Origin: Chthonomonas sp.
Lineage (GTDB): Bacteria > Armatimonadota > Fimbriimonadia > Fimbriimonadales > Fimbriimonadaceae
DNA: 64,000 bases
Assembly (NCBI GenBank): GCA_016788585.1
Contig: JAEURP010000009.1
Location: forward strand, 62,001 to 126,000
Reading direction: 5' to 3'
The translations under genes and the position numbers were made by a program. The notes below the pieces were generated by a model that saw only the letters and a list, made by a program, of their open reading frames with translations, was not told where the DNA came from and did not search any database. Each line of letters starts with the position of its first letter. Position 1 is the stretch's first letter. Of the stretch, positions 44,334 to 52,483 are shown one piece after another.

Positions 44334-45263
44334 ATGGCTCCAATATTGCTGGCTCTGGCTACTCAGACTTCGACGATTGCGCGCAGGTCGATCTTGCCAC
44401 AGGATACTGACCGCGCGATAACAGAGTTCCAAAGCAATCACTCGGTCTTTATCGACAATGTGGCTAAGCCAAGAGGAGAATTGCTGGTCTTCCTGCCTGG
44501 AACGAATGGCAAGACCAACAACACCGACAACTTTTGCAAGACCGCCGCCAGCCTTGGCTATCAGGTCATCAATTTGATGTATCCGGATGATGTCCCGGCT
44601 ACAAAAGTGAGAAGTGATAAGGATCGAAAGGCCTTTGAGAACTTTCGTCTTGAGATCATTACAGGTGAAGACCTGTCAAAGGCGATCTCCGTAAATCGCT
44701 CAAATTCAATAGAACATCGACTGATCAAGCTTTTGCAACATTTGGACAAGTCCTATCCTAGTGAAAGGTGGGGAGCATTTTTGACGAGCAAAAGCGAACT
44801 GAATTGGCCTCAGATTGCAGTTTCCGGGCTTTCGCAAGGAGCAGGGCACGCCGGCTTGATTGCGACTCGGCGTCGCGTCGCGCGGGCAATCCTCTTTGGA
44901 GGTCCTAAAGACTACGACCGGGCCGTCGATAAGCCCGCCGGCTGGATTGGAAAGACAGCGACCCCAACCGACCTCATCTTTACTTTTAATCATGAGCAAG
45001 ATTTGCAGGGTTGCGATCTGTCGGAGCAGCTCGAAATCTGTCGTGCGATGGGGTTAGAGGAGCATGGTAAGGCGGTTGATGTCGACAAGGTTGTATTACC
45101 ATTCAAAGGATCAAGGATATTGACGACCGACTTTCCTGGCACAAAGGTCCCGTCGGTCCAGGCCCATGGCTCCGTTGTCGGTGATGGCTCAAAAGCCAAA
45201 CTGCCAAATGGGAAGAGTCTGTTTGAGCCTGTTTGGGTTTACATGCTGACGCGAAAGGACTGA
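44334..45263 (+). CDS. Alpha/beta-hydrolase-fold protein (BPSS1187-like)
   Basis: A 309-residue protein with a hydrolase fold. The strand before the oxyanion site is ELLVFLPGTNGKTNN near 49, the nucleophile elbow is VSGLSQGAGHAGLIA near 165, and a likely acid and His lie in FTFNHEQDL and VQAHGSVVG. The first 15 residues may be a weak export signal. It resembles BPSS1187-type proteins, whose substrates are unknown. Neither a promoter hexamer nor a good ribosome binding site is clear. Confidence 0.62.
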   Translation: MAPILLALATQTSTIARRSILPQDTDRAITEFQSNHSVFIDNVAKPRGELLVFLPGTNGKTNNTDNFCKTAASLGYQVINLMYPDDVPATKVRSDKDRKAFENFRLEIITGEDLSKAISVNRSNSIEHRLIKLLQHLDKSYPSERWGAFLTSKSELNWPQIAVSGLSQGAGHAGLIATRRRVARAILFGGPKDYDRAVDKPAGWIGKTATPTDLIFTFNHEQDLQGCDLSEQLEICRAMGLEEHGKAVDVDKVVLPFKGSRILTTDFPGTKVPSVQAHGSVVGDGSKAKLPNGKSLFEPVWVYMLTRKD

Positions 45264-45299
45264 CTAAGCCCTTACGATTGGCGTCAGTTTCCGATGACC

Positions 45300-46109
45300 C
45301 TACGGCACATGGAGCAGGCGAACGCCTTGGCTCAGCAAATAGGGTTCGAGGCGCTGGGCAAGTAGAGGCAGATTGTGGCTTGGCACCATGGGATACAGGT
45401 GGTGCTCCAGATGGTATGCGAGGGGCCGAAAGAGCCGCGGTATCAGCCGTCCACGCAACGTCCATGCTTGCTTCAGCCGGGAATCTTCGAAGTGGCGGTG
45501 CGGAAGGTGTACGGCGAACAGGGGATAGAAGCAGCTTGAGATCATCACGGTGACGACATAAGCCAAGACGCTAGATGTCCATGGAAGTGAGAGGCTTCCG
45601 GCGAAGAGGCCGAAGACAGGCAAAAGCGCTTCAATGATTAGCCACTGACGTTGCCGGGGCAAGCCGTGGGACTTTCGCCAGGCCCAAATCCATAGCCTGG
45701 GCAGGAAAGTTGGCCCCGCCAAGAGCACCCGCCACACCGGCATATGCGCGGCTTCGCCCTCGATGTCATCTTCAGAAGGAAAGCTCCGATGATGCTCGAG
45801 GTGCGTTAGCCGATAAGCATGGCCGCTCTCCAAAATAGGTGCTCCAAGCATGAAAAGGAGCCACTCTGTTTGGTTTCGCTTGAGGCCCAAGCTACCGTGA
45901 AGAACATCGTGCGTCGAGGTTGAACTCGCCGAAAACGCAAGCACCAGACTGATGAAGCTCAGTACGTAATAGCCCCAATGCCACGCCAACATGAAGGAGA
46001 TCGCCCAAAATGCGGGCATCGCGATGGGTTGCCAGCGCTGGAATCGGTTGGTGGCTAACAAGTCCAAACCGAGCATTTGAATCGATGGAAGTCCTTCGCG
46101 ACGATTCAT
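45300..46109 (-). CDS. Fatty acid desaturase family protein
   Basis: An integral-membrane di-iron desaturase or hydroxylase of 269 residues with about four membrane helices. Histidine boxes are STHDVLHG near 66, LEHHRSFPSED near 103 and YHLEHHLYP near 234, with an extra HLPHRHF near 204. This arrangement fits acyl-lipid desaturases and the related carotenoid hydroxylases; motifs alone do not decide. CATAAT lies 6 bases before the ATG, inside a TTTCA-N8-TGAAA palindrome, so repression by a bound regulator is plausible. Confidence 0.85.
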   Translation of the reverse strand: MNRREGLPSIQMLGLDLLATNRFQRWQPIAMPAFWAISFMLAWHWGYYVLSFISLVLAFSASSTSTHDVLHGSLGLKRNQTEWLLFMLGAPILESGHAYRLTHLEHHRSFPSEDDIEGEAAHMPVWRVLLAGPTFLPRLWIWAWRKSHGLPRQRQWLIIEALLPVFGLFAGSLSLPWTSSVLAYVVTVMISSCFYPLFAVHLPHRHFEDSRLKQAWTLRGRLIPRLFRPLAYHLEHHLYPMVPSHNLPLLAQRLEPYLLSQGVRLLHVP

Positions 46110-46110
46110 A

Positions 46111-46128
46111 TTTCAATTATGATTGAAA
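46111..46128. promoter_or_regulatory. Palindromic operator 1 (TTTCA-N8-TGAAA) over the desaturase -10
   Basis: TTTCAATTATGATTGAAA has 7-bp perfect arms. The desaturase -10 (CATAAT, 46121-46116 on the minus strand) lies within it. Confidence 0.55.
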
Positions 46129-46166
46129 ACTGTGAAAACTTCTCCTGAACTTGAGCAGTATTCAAA

Positions 46167-46184
46167 TTTCAGAACATTCTGAAA
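46167..46184. promoter_or_regulatory. Palindromic operator 2 (TTTCA-N8-TGAAA)
   Basis: TTTCAGAACATTCTGAAA has 8-bp perfect arms around CA. Its centre is 56 bases from that of operator 1, and it ends 7 bases before the first possible start of the membrane-protein gene. Confidence 0.5.
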
Positions 46185-46191
46185 CAAAAAT

Positions 46192-47664
46192 GTGGAACTA
46201 CGAACAATTCAAAGGATGTTGCCCCGAACAATGGAAGCATCGACATCTCATGGCCTCCGCTTGATCGCCCTGGGGCTAGCCTTGGGGCTGTCCGGGCAAG
46301 CGCTCTTCTACTCGGCCGGACTCGGCCTAAATGTTCTGCTCTGGATTGGGGTCCTGATTGCCGCCGCCTTCCTCTTTGTGCGCCCCGTCAGTGGAGACCG
46401 CGACTGGGCATTCATTGGGGCCTTGCTATTGGGGTCTGGCAGCATTGCGATAAATGACTCTCCTTGGATCGTCACGCTGAATTCGCTGTTCATCTTGGGC
46501 ACTTTTGGCCTGTACGCCTACCGAACGGCGGCCGATCAACCTCGCCCAACTCTATCGCGGCTCCTTGTCATGGCGGCCTGTGCGTGGGCGCAATTTTGGC
46601 TTGAGGCCTTTAAGGTAGGAACCAGCGTGAAGTGGGAAGAGCTCAAGCCAACTGATGTCAAAGGTCAAAATGTCCGCGCTGTAGGCCGAGGGTTAGCGCT
46701 TGCCATACCAGCCGTTGTTCTGTTCATGTGCTTGATGTCGAGCGCTGATCCGGTCTTCAGCCGGCTGCTGACCCCGCACATCGAGGTCAATGCCGAAGCG
46801 GTTATCTTGCGGACTTGGATCGCGATCTTAACGGGACTCTTCGCCATAGGGTTCTTGCGTAGAGCAACGTCTCCTAAGGTCGTTGCGCCTCCATTGCCTG
46901 ATTCGGATCTTGGCAGCCCAACCCAACTTGGGCAGGTTGAGTTCATCACCATCTTCGCCACGTTGTCCGTGCTTGTGGCTGGTTTCGTGATTGTCCAAGG
47001 TCGGTACCTGTTTGGCGGCAATGACGTCGTGTTGGCGACCGAGGGAATGAGCTATGCGCAGTACGCGCGGCGCGGTTTCTTCGAACTCGTGGCTCTGGTC
47101 GCGCTTGCAGTTCCAATGATTCTCGGCGCGATCGGCATGGTGCGCGAATCCAGCCGATCGGTCCGCATTACGTCTGCCGTCTTTCTTGGCCTCATTGGAT
47201 TGGTGTTGGTCTCGGCGGGCAAGCGCATGGAACTCTATGTCGGAGCTTATGGCCTGAGCGAGTTGCGCTTCTACGTATCAGCTTCCATGGCATGGCTTGC
47301 TGCCCTGCTTGTTCTTGTTGCGTTGGCGATCTTGAGCCGTTCGCTCAACAGGCTGCCGCGCGCATTGGGTTGGAGTATCGCCGGCGCGATTGGTCTAGTT
47401 AGTTTCTCCAACCCAGACCGGCTCATCGCTGAGTACAACCTCAATCGAACGACCGGGGAGATCGTGCTCGATCATTCGTATCTCGCTAGCCTTGGTGGTG
47501 GCTCGGTCGAACCGTTGTTGCGGGCGTTGCCTCGGCTCTCGAAAGAGCAGCAGCACTCGATTGAGAACGAACTCGAGTATCGCTATAGCGGCCCGGAGAA
47601 GGACTGGCGCGATTGGAACTACCGAGCTGCTACGGCTCGGATAAGCTACCACCGGTCGCGGTGA
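46192..47664 (+). CDS. DUF4173/DUF4153-like multipass membrane protein
   Basis: An integral-membrane protein of up to 490 residues with about ten hydrophobic helices, starting LGLALGLSGQALFYSAG near residue 28. It matches the DUF4173 pattern, including VGTSVKWEELKP, SSADPVFSRLL, GMSYAQYARRGFFELV, YGLSELRFYVSASMAWLA and EYNLNRTTG with DHSYLASLG. Function unknown. The start is uncertain: GTG 46192, ATG 46216 and ATG 46231 are in frame; AAAGGATG favours a downstream one. Its TGA is directly adjacent to the stop of the convergent DegT gene. Confidence 0.75.
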   Translation: MELRTIQRMLPRTMEASTSHGLRLIALGLALGLSGQALFYSAGLGLNVLLWIGVLIAAAFLFVRPVSGDRDWAFIGALLLGSGSIAINDSPWIVTLNSLFILGTFGLYAYRTAADQPRPTLSRLLVMAACAWAQFWLEAFKVGTSVKWEELKPTDVKGQNVRAVGRGLALAIPAVVLFMCLMSSADPVFSRLLTPHIEVNAEAVILRTWIAILTGLFAIGFLRRATSPKVVAPPLPDSDLGSPTQLGQVEFITIFATLSVLVAGFVIVQGRYLFGGNDVVLATEGMSYAQYARRGFFELVALVALAVPMILGAIGMVRESSRSVRITSAVFLGLIGLVLVSAGKRMELYVGAYGLSELRFYVSASMAWLAALLVLVALAILSRSLNRLPRALGWSIAGAIGLVSFSNPDRLIAEYNLNRTTGEIVLDHSYLASLGGGSVEPLLRALPRLSKEQQHSIENELEYRYSGPEKDWRDWNYRAATARISYHRSR

Positions 47665-48765
47665 CTACCGGTAGAAGGCTTGAATGCTCTCGCAAACCCA
47701 CGCGACTTCGTCGTCGCCCAGATACTGGTGAACGGGCAGGCTGAGCACATCGAGGCTGGCTTGCTCGGTCACGGGAAGCGATCCCTTTGGTGCAAGGTGC
47801 TTGTACGGCGCGTGATAGTGAAGCGGCACCGGGTAATAAATCATCGAGTCGATCTCGCGCTCTTTGAGAAATGCCTGAAGCTCATCGCGTCGTGGAGCCA
47901 AGATCGTGAACTGGTGCCAAGTGTGGTTGTTGCCTGCGCAGGTCACGGGAAGGCCGATTCCTGAGCCCTCGAGTCCTGCGATGAGCTTTGCCGCAATGGC
48001 TTGGCGCATCGCCGTCCATTCATCGAGCTTGCTCAGCTTATGGCGCAGGATGGCGGCTTGTAACTCTGAAAGGCGGCTCGTGTAGCCGATGTGATCGTAG
48101 TAGTAGCGCTCCTTGCCCATGCCGTGGATTCGCATCGACCGGCAAGTCTCGGCCACGGTGTCGTCGTTGGTGACGATCATGCCGCCGTCGCCCGCCGCGC
48201 CGAGGTTCTTCGTCACATAGAAGCTGATGCCCGCGACTTGGCCGAAGTTGCCCGCACCCTGACCGCCTTGGGTTGAGCCGATCGCTTGGGCCGCGTCTTC
48301 GATGACGTACAAGTTGTGCTTTTTTGCGATTGCGTTGATCGACGCCATGTCCGCCATTTGTCCCCAAAGGTGAACGGGCATGATCGCCTTGGTATTCGGC
48401 GTGATCGCGGCTTCGATCAGCGCGGGGTCAATCATCTGGTCTTCTCGGCGGATGTCCACGAAGACCGGCTTCGCACCGACCTGCACGATGGCTTCTACCG
48501 TAGCAACGAATGTGAACGCGACCGTGACGACCTCATCGCCCGCACCGATTCCAAGTGCATCTAATCCGATGCGAAGGGCGTCGGTGCCCGAATTCACGGC
48601 AATCGCGTGCTTCACCCCTTGGTATCGAGCGACTTCCTCTTCGAGACCTCTGTTGTGCTTACCCATGACGTAGGCACCAGTGGACAGAATCTCCTTGACA
48701 TCAGCATCAATGACCGCTTCGAGTTCAGTGTACTGGCGGCGAAGGTCGAGAAATGGAACGCGCAC
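47665..48765 (-). CDS. DegT/DnrJ/EryC1/StrS sugar aminotransferase
   Basis: A PLP enzyme that makes amino sugars from nucleotide-linked keto-sugars, 366 residues. Seen are FLDLRRQY at the start, the cofactor-binding VNSGTDALRIGLDALG near 58, the aspartate in VIEDAAQAIG (D157) and the Schiff-base lysine K186 in FYVTKNLGAAGDGG. GTG 48765 is chosen because TACAAT lies 6 bases upstream; the longer frame runs into gyrB. The product could feed the exopolysaccharide or LPS genes elsewhere in the window, but no sugar-nucleotide gene is adjacent. Confidence 0.92.
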   Translation of the reverse strand: MRVPFLDLRRQYTELEAVIDADVKEILSTGAYVMGKHNRGLEEEVARYQGVKHAIAVNSGTDALRIGLDALGIGAGDEVVTVAFTFVATVEAIVQVGAKPVFVDIRREDQMIDPALIEAAITPNTKAIMPVHLWGQMADMASINAIAKKHNLYVIEDAAQAIGSTQGGQGAGNFGQVAGISFYVTKNLGAAGDGGMIVTNDDTVAETCRSMRIHGMGKERYYYDHIGYTSRLSELQAAILRHKLSKLDEWTAMRQAIAAKLIAGLEGSGIGLPVTCAGNNHTWHQFTILAPRRDELQAFLKEREIDSMIYYPVPLHYHAPYKHLAPKGSLPVTEQASLDVLSLPVHQYLGDDEVAWVCESIQAFYR

Positions 48766-48771
48766 AGGGGA

Positions 48772-48777
48772 ATTGTA
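48772..48777 (-). promoter_or_regulatory. -10 element of the DegT gene (leaderless type)
   Basis: TACAAT on the minus strand, 6 bases before the GTG at 48765. Confidence 0.55.
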
Positions 48778-48829
48778 CTTGGTCAATTCGTCCCTAGTTT
48801 TGTACTGGAATCGAACGTGCACTTTCAGG

Positions 48830-48835
48830 TACAAT
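48830..48835 (+). promoter_or_regulatory. -10 element of gyrB
   Basis: TACAAT, 21 bases before the ATG. No good -35 lies at 16-18 bases; the predicted leader is about 14 bases. Confidence 0.35.
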
Positions 48836-48856
48836 TTGAGTTCAAATTCTAGCCTA

Positions 48857-51046
48857 ATGAAGCCCAAAGACGAGACAATTGCAGATTCGGCGGCAGTCGA
48901 TATCAACGAAGGCATTACCGAAGCTGACGCAAGCCTTTTGGATGGCGTGGATCGCGATGACGCCGCGAGCATTGCCAGCAAGGTTGAAACCGAATACAAC
49001 GAGGACTCGATTCAGGTACTTGAGGGTCTTGAGGCGGTTCGAAAGCGCCCGGGCATGTATGTTGGCGACAATGGCCGCAAGGGCTTGCACCAGATGTTCC
49101 GCGAGGTCGTGGACAACTCGGTCGACGAAGCGCTCGCCGGTTACTGCGACAAGATTGATGTGGTCCTCTACAAAGACGGCTCGGTAAGCATCGCTGACAA
49201 CGGCCGCGGCATCCCCGTCGGCACCCACAAGAAGATGGGCGTCTCGACATTGCAGGTCGTTATGACCGTCCTCCACGCGGGTGGCAAGTTCGGCGGCGAA
49301 GGCACTGGCTATAAGGTTTCAGGCGGCCTTCACGGCGTGGGCGTTTCGTGTACCAACGCGTTATCCATTTGGTTAATTGCGACCGTCAAGACGGGCGGCA
49401 AGACCTATCAGCAGAAGTACGAACGCGGTATTCCGGTTACCGATGTCGAGGTGACCGGCAAGGCGAAGGACACGGGTACCACCATTCACTGGAAGCCAGA
49501 TGCCGAGGTCCTCACTGATGTCAACCACGATGCACACGTTCTAAAGCACCGGCTCAAGGAACTGGCATACCTCAACCCGAAGGTCACCTTTACCTTCACG
49601 GATGAGATCAATCCCGACAACACCGAAAGCTTCCACTTCGAGCGTGGCATTGTCCAACTCGTCGAGGACTTGAACGAGACGAAGGACGCGATCCACCGCA
49701 AGATCGCCTACTTCAAGCGCGTTAAGGAAACTTATGAGCTCGAAGTGGCTTTGCAGTACCACGACGGTTACAGCAGTACGGTTCTGGCGTTTAGCAACAA
49801 CATTCACCAACCAGATGGTGGAACGCACGTTTCGGGCTTCAGCATGGCGCTCACCCGCGTTCTCAACCAATACGCCCGCAAAATGGGCTTCCTCAAGGAG
49901 AAGGACAAGAACTTTACGAGCGATGACGTCGCAGATGGCCTTACCGCTGTGATCGCCCTAAAGCTGGGCAACCCAAGCTATAACTCGCAAGACAAGGTCA
50001 AGCTCGTTACGCCTGAAGTCCAGGGCATGACGAACTCATTGGTTGGCGATGGACTCACAACATTCCTCGAAGAGAACCCTCAGGACGCTAAGCGCATCAT
50101 TGACAAAGCCGTTATTGCGCAACGGGCAAGAGAGGCAGCGCGAAAGGCCGCCGAAACCGTCAAGCGCCAGAACAGCATGGACACGTTTGGCCTGCCGGGC
50201 AAGCTGTCGGACTGCGTGAGCAAGGAAGTTGACAAGTGCGAGCTGTTCCTTGTGGAAGGCGATTCGGCCGGAGGCTCCGCCAAGGGTGCCCGAGACCGCG
50301 TTACCCAGGCCATCCTTCCGCTTCGAGGCAAGATCCTCAACGTTGAGCGAGCCCGAATCGATAAGGCGCTCGACAATGAGGAAATCAAAGCACTCATCGC
50401 TGCTCTTGGAATTGGGATCGACATCACGCTAGGCCGACGCGAAGAGGCGACGCCTATGCCCGATGATATTGAAACAGAAGTTTTGGCCGATACGGAGACC
50501 GAGACGATTGAGGCCAACGAGCCGGCCAAGAAGAATGGCAAGAGTAAAGAGAAGGAGGGAGACACTCACTTCGATCTGTCGAAGCTACGCTACGGGAAGG
50601 TCATCATCATGACCGATGCGGACGTCGATGGCGAACATATTCGTACGTTGCTTCTCACGTTCTTCTATCGCTACATGAGACCGCTCGTCGAGGCCGGTCA
50701 CATTTATTTGGCTCAGCCGCCCCTTTACTGCGTAAAGATTGGCAACAATGAACGCTTCTACTGTCTCGATGAGGCAGAGCGCGATGCGGTCTTAAAGGAG
50801 CACAAGAAGTCAAAGAACGTGACCGTGGGTCGCTTTAAGGGTCTGGGTGAAATGAACCCGGAGGAGCTTGAAGAAACTACGATGAATCCTAACAATCGAC
50901 GGCTTAGCCAAGTCGTGCTCGATAATGAATTTGAGCAAGAAATCGAGCAGATGTTTAGCACGTTGATGGGCGATAAGGTCGAGCCTCGTCGGGTTTTCAT
51001 CGAGAAGCACGCCAAGAGTGCGCTCGACGTAGACTGGCACTACTAA
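48857..51046 (+). CDS. gyrB: DNA gyrase subunit B
   Basis: The ATPase subunit of the type II topoisomerase that introduces negative supercoils. The 729 residues hold a GHKL ATPase (EVVDNSVDEALAG with E83, DNGRGIPVG, GGLHGVGVSCTN), a transducer domain and the TOPRIM part (VEGDSAGGSAKGA, DADVDGEHIRTLLL). Two additions stand out: about 45 acidic residues before YNEDSIQVLEGLEAVRKRPG, and an acidic/Lys insert (about 535-565, with DIETEVLADTETETIEANE) inside the TOPRIM region. ParE cannot be excluded from sequence alone; gyrA/parC is not in the window. Confidence 0.93.
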   Translation: MKPKDETIADSAAVDINEGITEADASLLDGVDRDDAASIASKVETEYNEDSIQVLEGLEAVRKRPGMYVGDNGRKGLHQMFREVVDNSVDEALAGYCDKIDVVLYKDGSVSIADNGRGIPVGTHKKMGVSTLQVVMTVLHAGGKFGGEGTGYKVSGGLHGVGVSCTNALSIWLIATVKTGGKTYQQKYERGIPVTDVEVTGKAKDTGTTIHWKPDAEVLTDVNHDAHVLKHRLKELAYLNPKVTFTFTDEINPDNTESFHFERGIVQLVEDLNETKDAIHRKIAYFKRVKETYELEVALQYHDGYSSTVLAFSNNIHQPDGGTHVSGFSMALTRVLNQYARKMGFLKEKDKNFTSDDVADGLTAVIALKLGNPSYNSQDKVKLVTPEVQGMTNSLVGDGLTTFLEENPQDAKRIIDKAVIAQRAREAARKAAETVKRQNSMDTFGLPGKLSDCVSKEVDKCELFLVEGDSAGGSAKGARDRVTQAILPLRGKILNVERARIDKALDNEEIKALIAALGIGIDITLGRREEATPMPDDIETEVLADTETETIEANEPAKKNGKSKEKEGDTHFDLSKLRYGKVIIMTDADVDGEHIRTLLLTFFYRYMRPLVEAGHIYLAQPPLYCVKIGNNERFYCLDEAERDAVLKEHKKSKNVTVGRFKGLGEMNPEELEETTMNPNNRRLSQVVLDNEFEQEIEQMFSTLMGDKVEPRRVFIEKHAKSALDVDWHY

Positions 51047-51080
51047 ACACAAACTAGTAAGCCGACTAGCCGATGTTAAA

Positions 51081-51105
51081 CCCAGGGATGGAAGGAATCC
51101 CTGGG
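51081..51105 (+). promoter_or_regulatory. Hairpin directly before rpoN with a Shine-Dalgarno-like loop
   Basis: CCCAGGGAT and ATCCCTGGG form a perfect 9-bp stem around the loop GGAAGGA, which contains AAGGA. The stem ends five bases before the rpoN ATG. It has no T-run, so it is more likely a translational control element or stabiliser than a terminator for gyrB. Confidence 0.45.
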
Positions 51106-51109
51106 GAAT

Positions 51110-52483
51110 ATGGGGTTCAACAACGGCTATCGAAACGACACTCAGCAGCGCAATCAGCTGAAGGTAGATCCACGGCTTGTCCTGAATGGACAGTTGCTTG
51201 AGATGAATTGGATCGAGCTGCGGAACCTCATTGAGACCGAAATGGTCGAGAATCCGGCCTTGGAATGGCTGAGCGATGACTCGGAAGCGGTACCTCTCGA
51301 GAGCATTCTTAAGAAAGTCGCTCCGGCCGAACTCAAGCCCAGTAGCGAGGACCGAGAGTTTCAAAGATCGGTTTCCTTGGACAGTGCGGAAGCTGATTGG
51401 ATTGACTTTGCTGGCTCAGGCAATACGCTAGAGGCTCACCTCGAAGCGCAGCTTCACGTGCGACTCAGCCCTGAGCAGCGCCGGATTGGAGTCTTTTTGA
51501 TCGGCTCTTTGGACCAGCGCGGATATCTTGATACGCCGATAGAAGAGGCGGCGCTTGAGCTAAACGTTTCCTTGGAGGAAGCAGAAGAAGTTCTCTCAGT
51601 TCTGCAATCGTGCGAACCGGCCGGTGTCGGGGCGCAGAGCCTGAGGGAGTGCCTGATGCTGCAATTGAGGAATTCCACTGAGCTCGAAACTAGACTGGCG
51701 TACGCAATTGTAAAGAACCAGTTTGAAGATCTGGTCGACCGTAACGTGCGTAGTCTGGCAAGACGGTTTCGGGTTTTGCCCGGTGTGATCGAGGGGGCCT
51801 TCGAGATCATTAAGCAATGCGCCCCATTTCCAGCCGATGGTTTTGATCGTGATCAGCGGGCCAACGGCAATGCGCGGGGAACCAGTGTTCCGATTGACTT
51901 GAGGATTATTCGAACGGAGCTCGGATGGTCAGTTGAACTCGCCGGCACTGACCCCCGTGATCTCATGATCAGTCATGCGTATCGCGAACAACTTGCGAAG
52001 CTACGTCGAAGCGAAAAAGATGAGCGCCGTCATCTATCAGCTTTCATGAATCGGGCCAAGAGCTTCATCGATGCTCTTGAGGGACGCAAGCGGACGCTCC
52101 ACCGTATCGGCGAGTACCTTATTGACCGCCAGCTCGGATTCGTTACCACTGGCGATTACTCGTTTCTCAGGTCGCTGACCCGGCGACAAATGGCGATGGA
52201 CCTTAATCTCCACGAAAGCACAATTAGCCGGGCAACGATGGGCAAGCACCTTCAACTCGCAAATGGCGAAGTCGTGTCCTTCGAGGTGTTCTTTAAGCCC
52301 GCGCTTCGGGTTCAGCAAATGATTGCCGAAATCCTCCGGACCGAGGATCCTGATTCCAGGCTCAGCGACGAAGCAATCGCAGCCCTGCTCGCCGAAAGGG
52401 GCGTTCATGTGGCTCGCCGGACGGTCAACAAGTACAGAGATAAGACGAAGCTTTTGAGTTCACGAAGGCGTAAGTCGGCTTAA
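51110..52483 (+). CDS. rpoN: RNA polymerase sigma-54 factor
   Basis: The alternative sigma that reads -24/-12 promoters with AAA+ activators. Length 457 residues. The activator-interacting N terminus (about 15-55, LVLNGQLLEMNWIELRNLIETE and NPALEW) has fewer glutamines than usual. The core-binding domain (about 100-300) contains FLIGSLDQRGYLDTPIEE, the HTH has SLTRRQMAMDLNLHESTISRA near 363, and the RpoN box near 438 reads ARRTVNKYRD in place of the common ARRTVAKYRE. No enhancer-binding activator is adjacent. Its stop shares the palindrome TTAA with the stop of the convergent subtilase. Confidence 0.96.
   Translation: MGFNNGYRNDTQQRNQLKVDPRLVLNGQLLEMNWIELRNLIETEMVENPALEWLSDDSEAVPLESILKKVAPAELKPSSEDREFQRSVSLDSAEADWIDFAGSGNTLEAHLEAQLHVRLSPEQRRIGVFLIGSLDQRGYLDTPIEEAALELNVSLEEAEEVLSVLQSCEPAGVGAQSLRECLMLQLRNSTELETRLAYAIVKNQFEDLVDRNVRSLARRFRVLPGVIEGAFEIIKQCAPFPADGFDRDQRANGNARGTSVPIDLRIIRTELGWSVELAGTDPRDLMISHAYREQLAKLRRSEKDERRHLSAFMNRAKSFIDALEGRKRTLHRIGEYLIDRQLGFVTTGDYSFLRSLTRRQMAMDLNLHESTISRATMGKHLQLANGEVVSFEVFFKPALRVQQMIAEILRTEDPDSRLSDEAIAALLAERGVHVARRTVNKYRDKTKLLSSRRRKSA

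Noticed and set aside
48766-48999. N-terminal extension of the DegT gene
   Set aside because: It is antisense to the gyrB start and the conserved FLDLRRQY start lies right after GTG 48765, with TACAAT 6 bases upstream.
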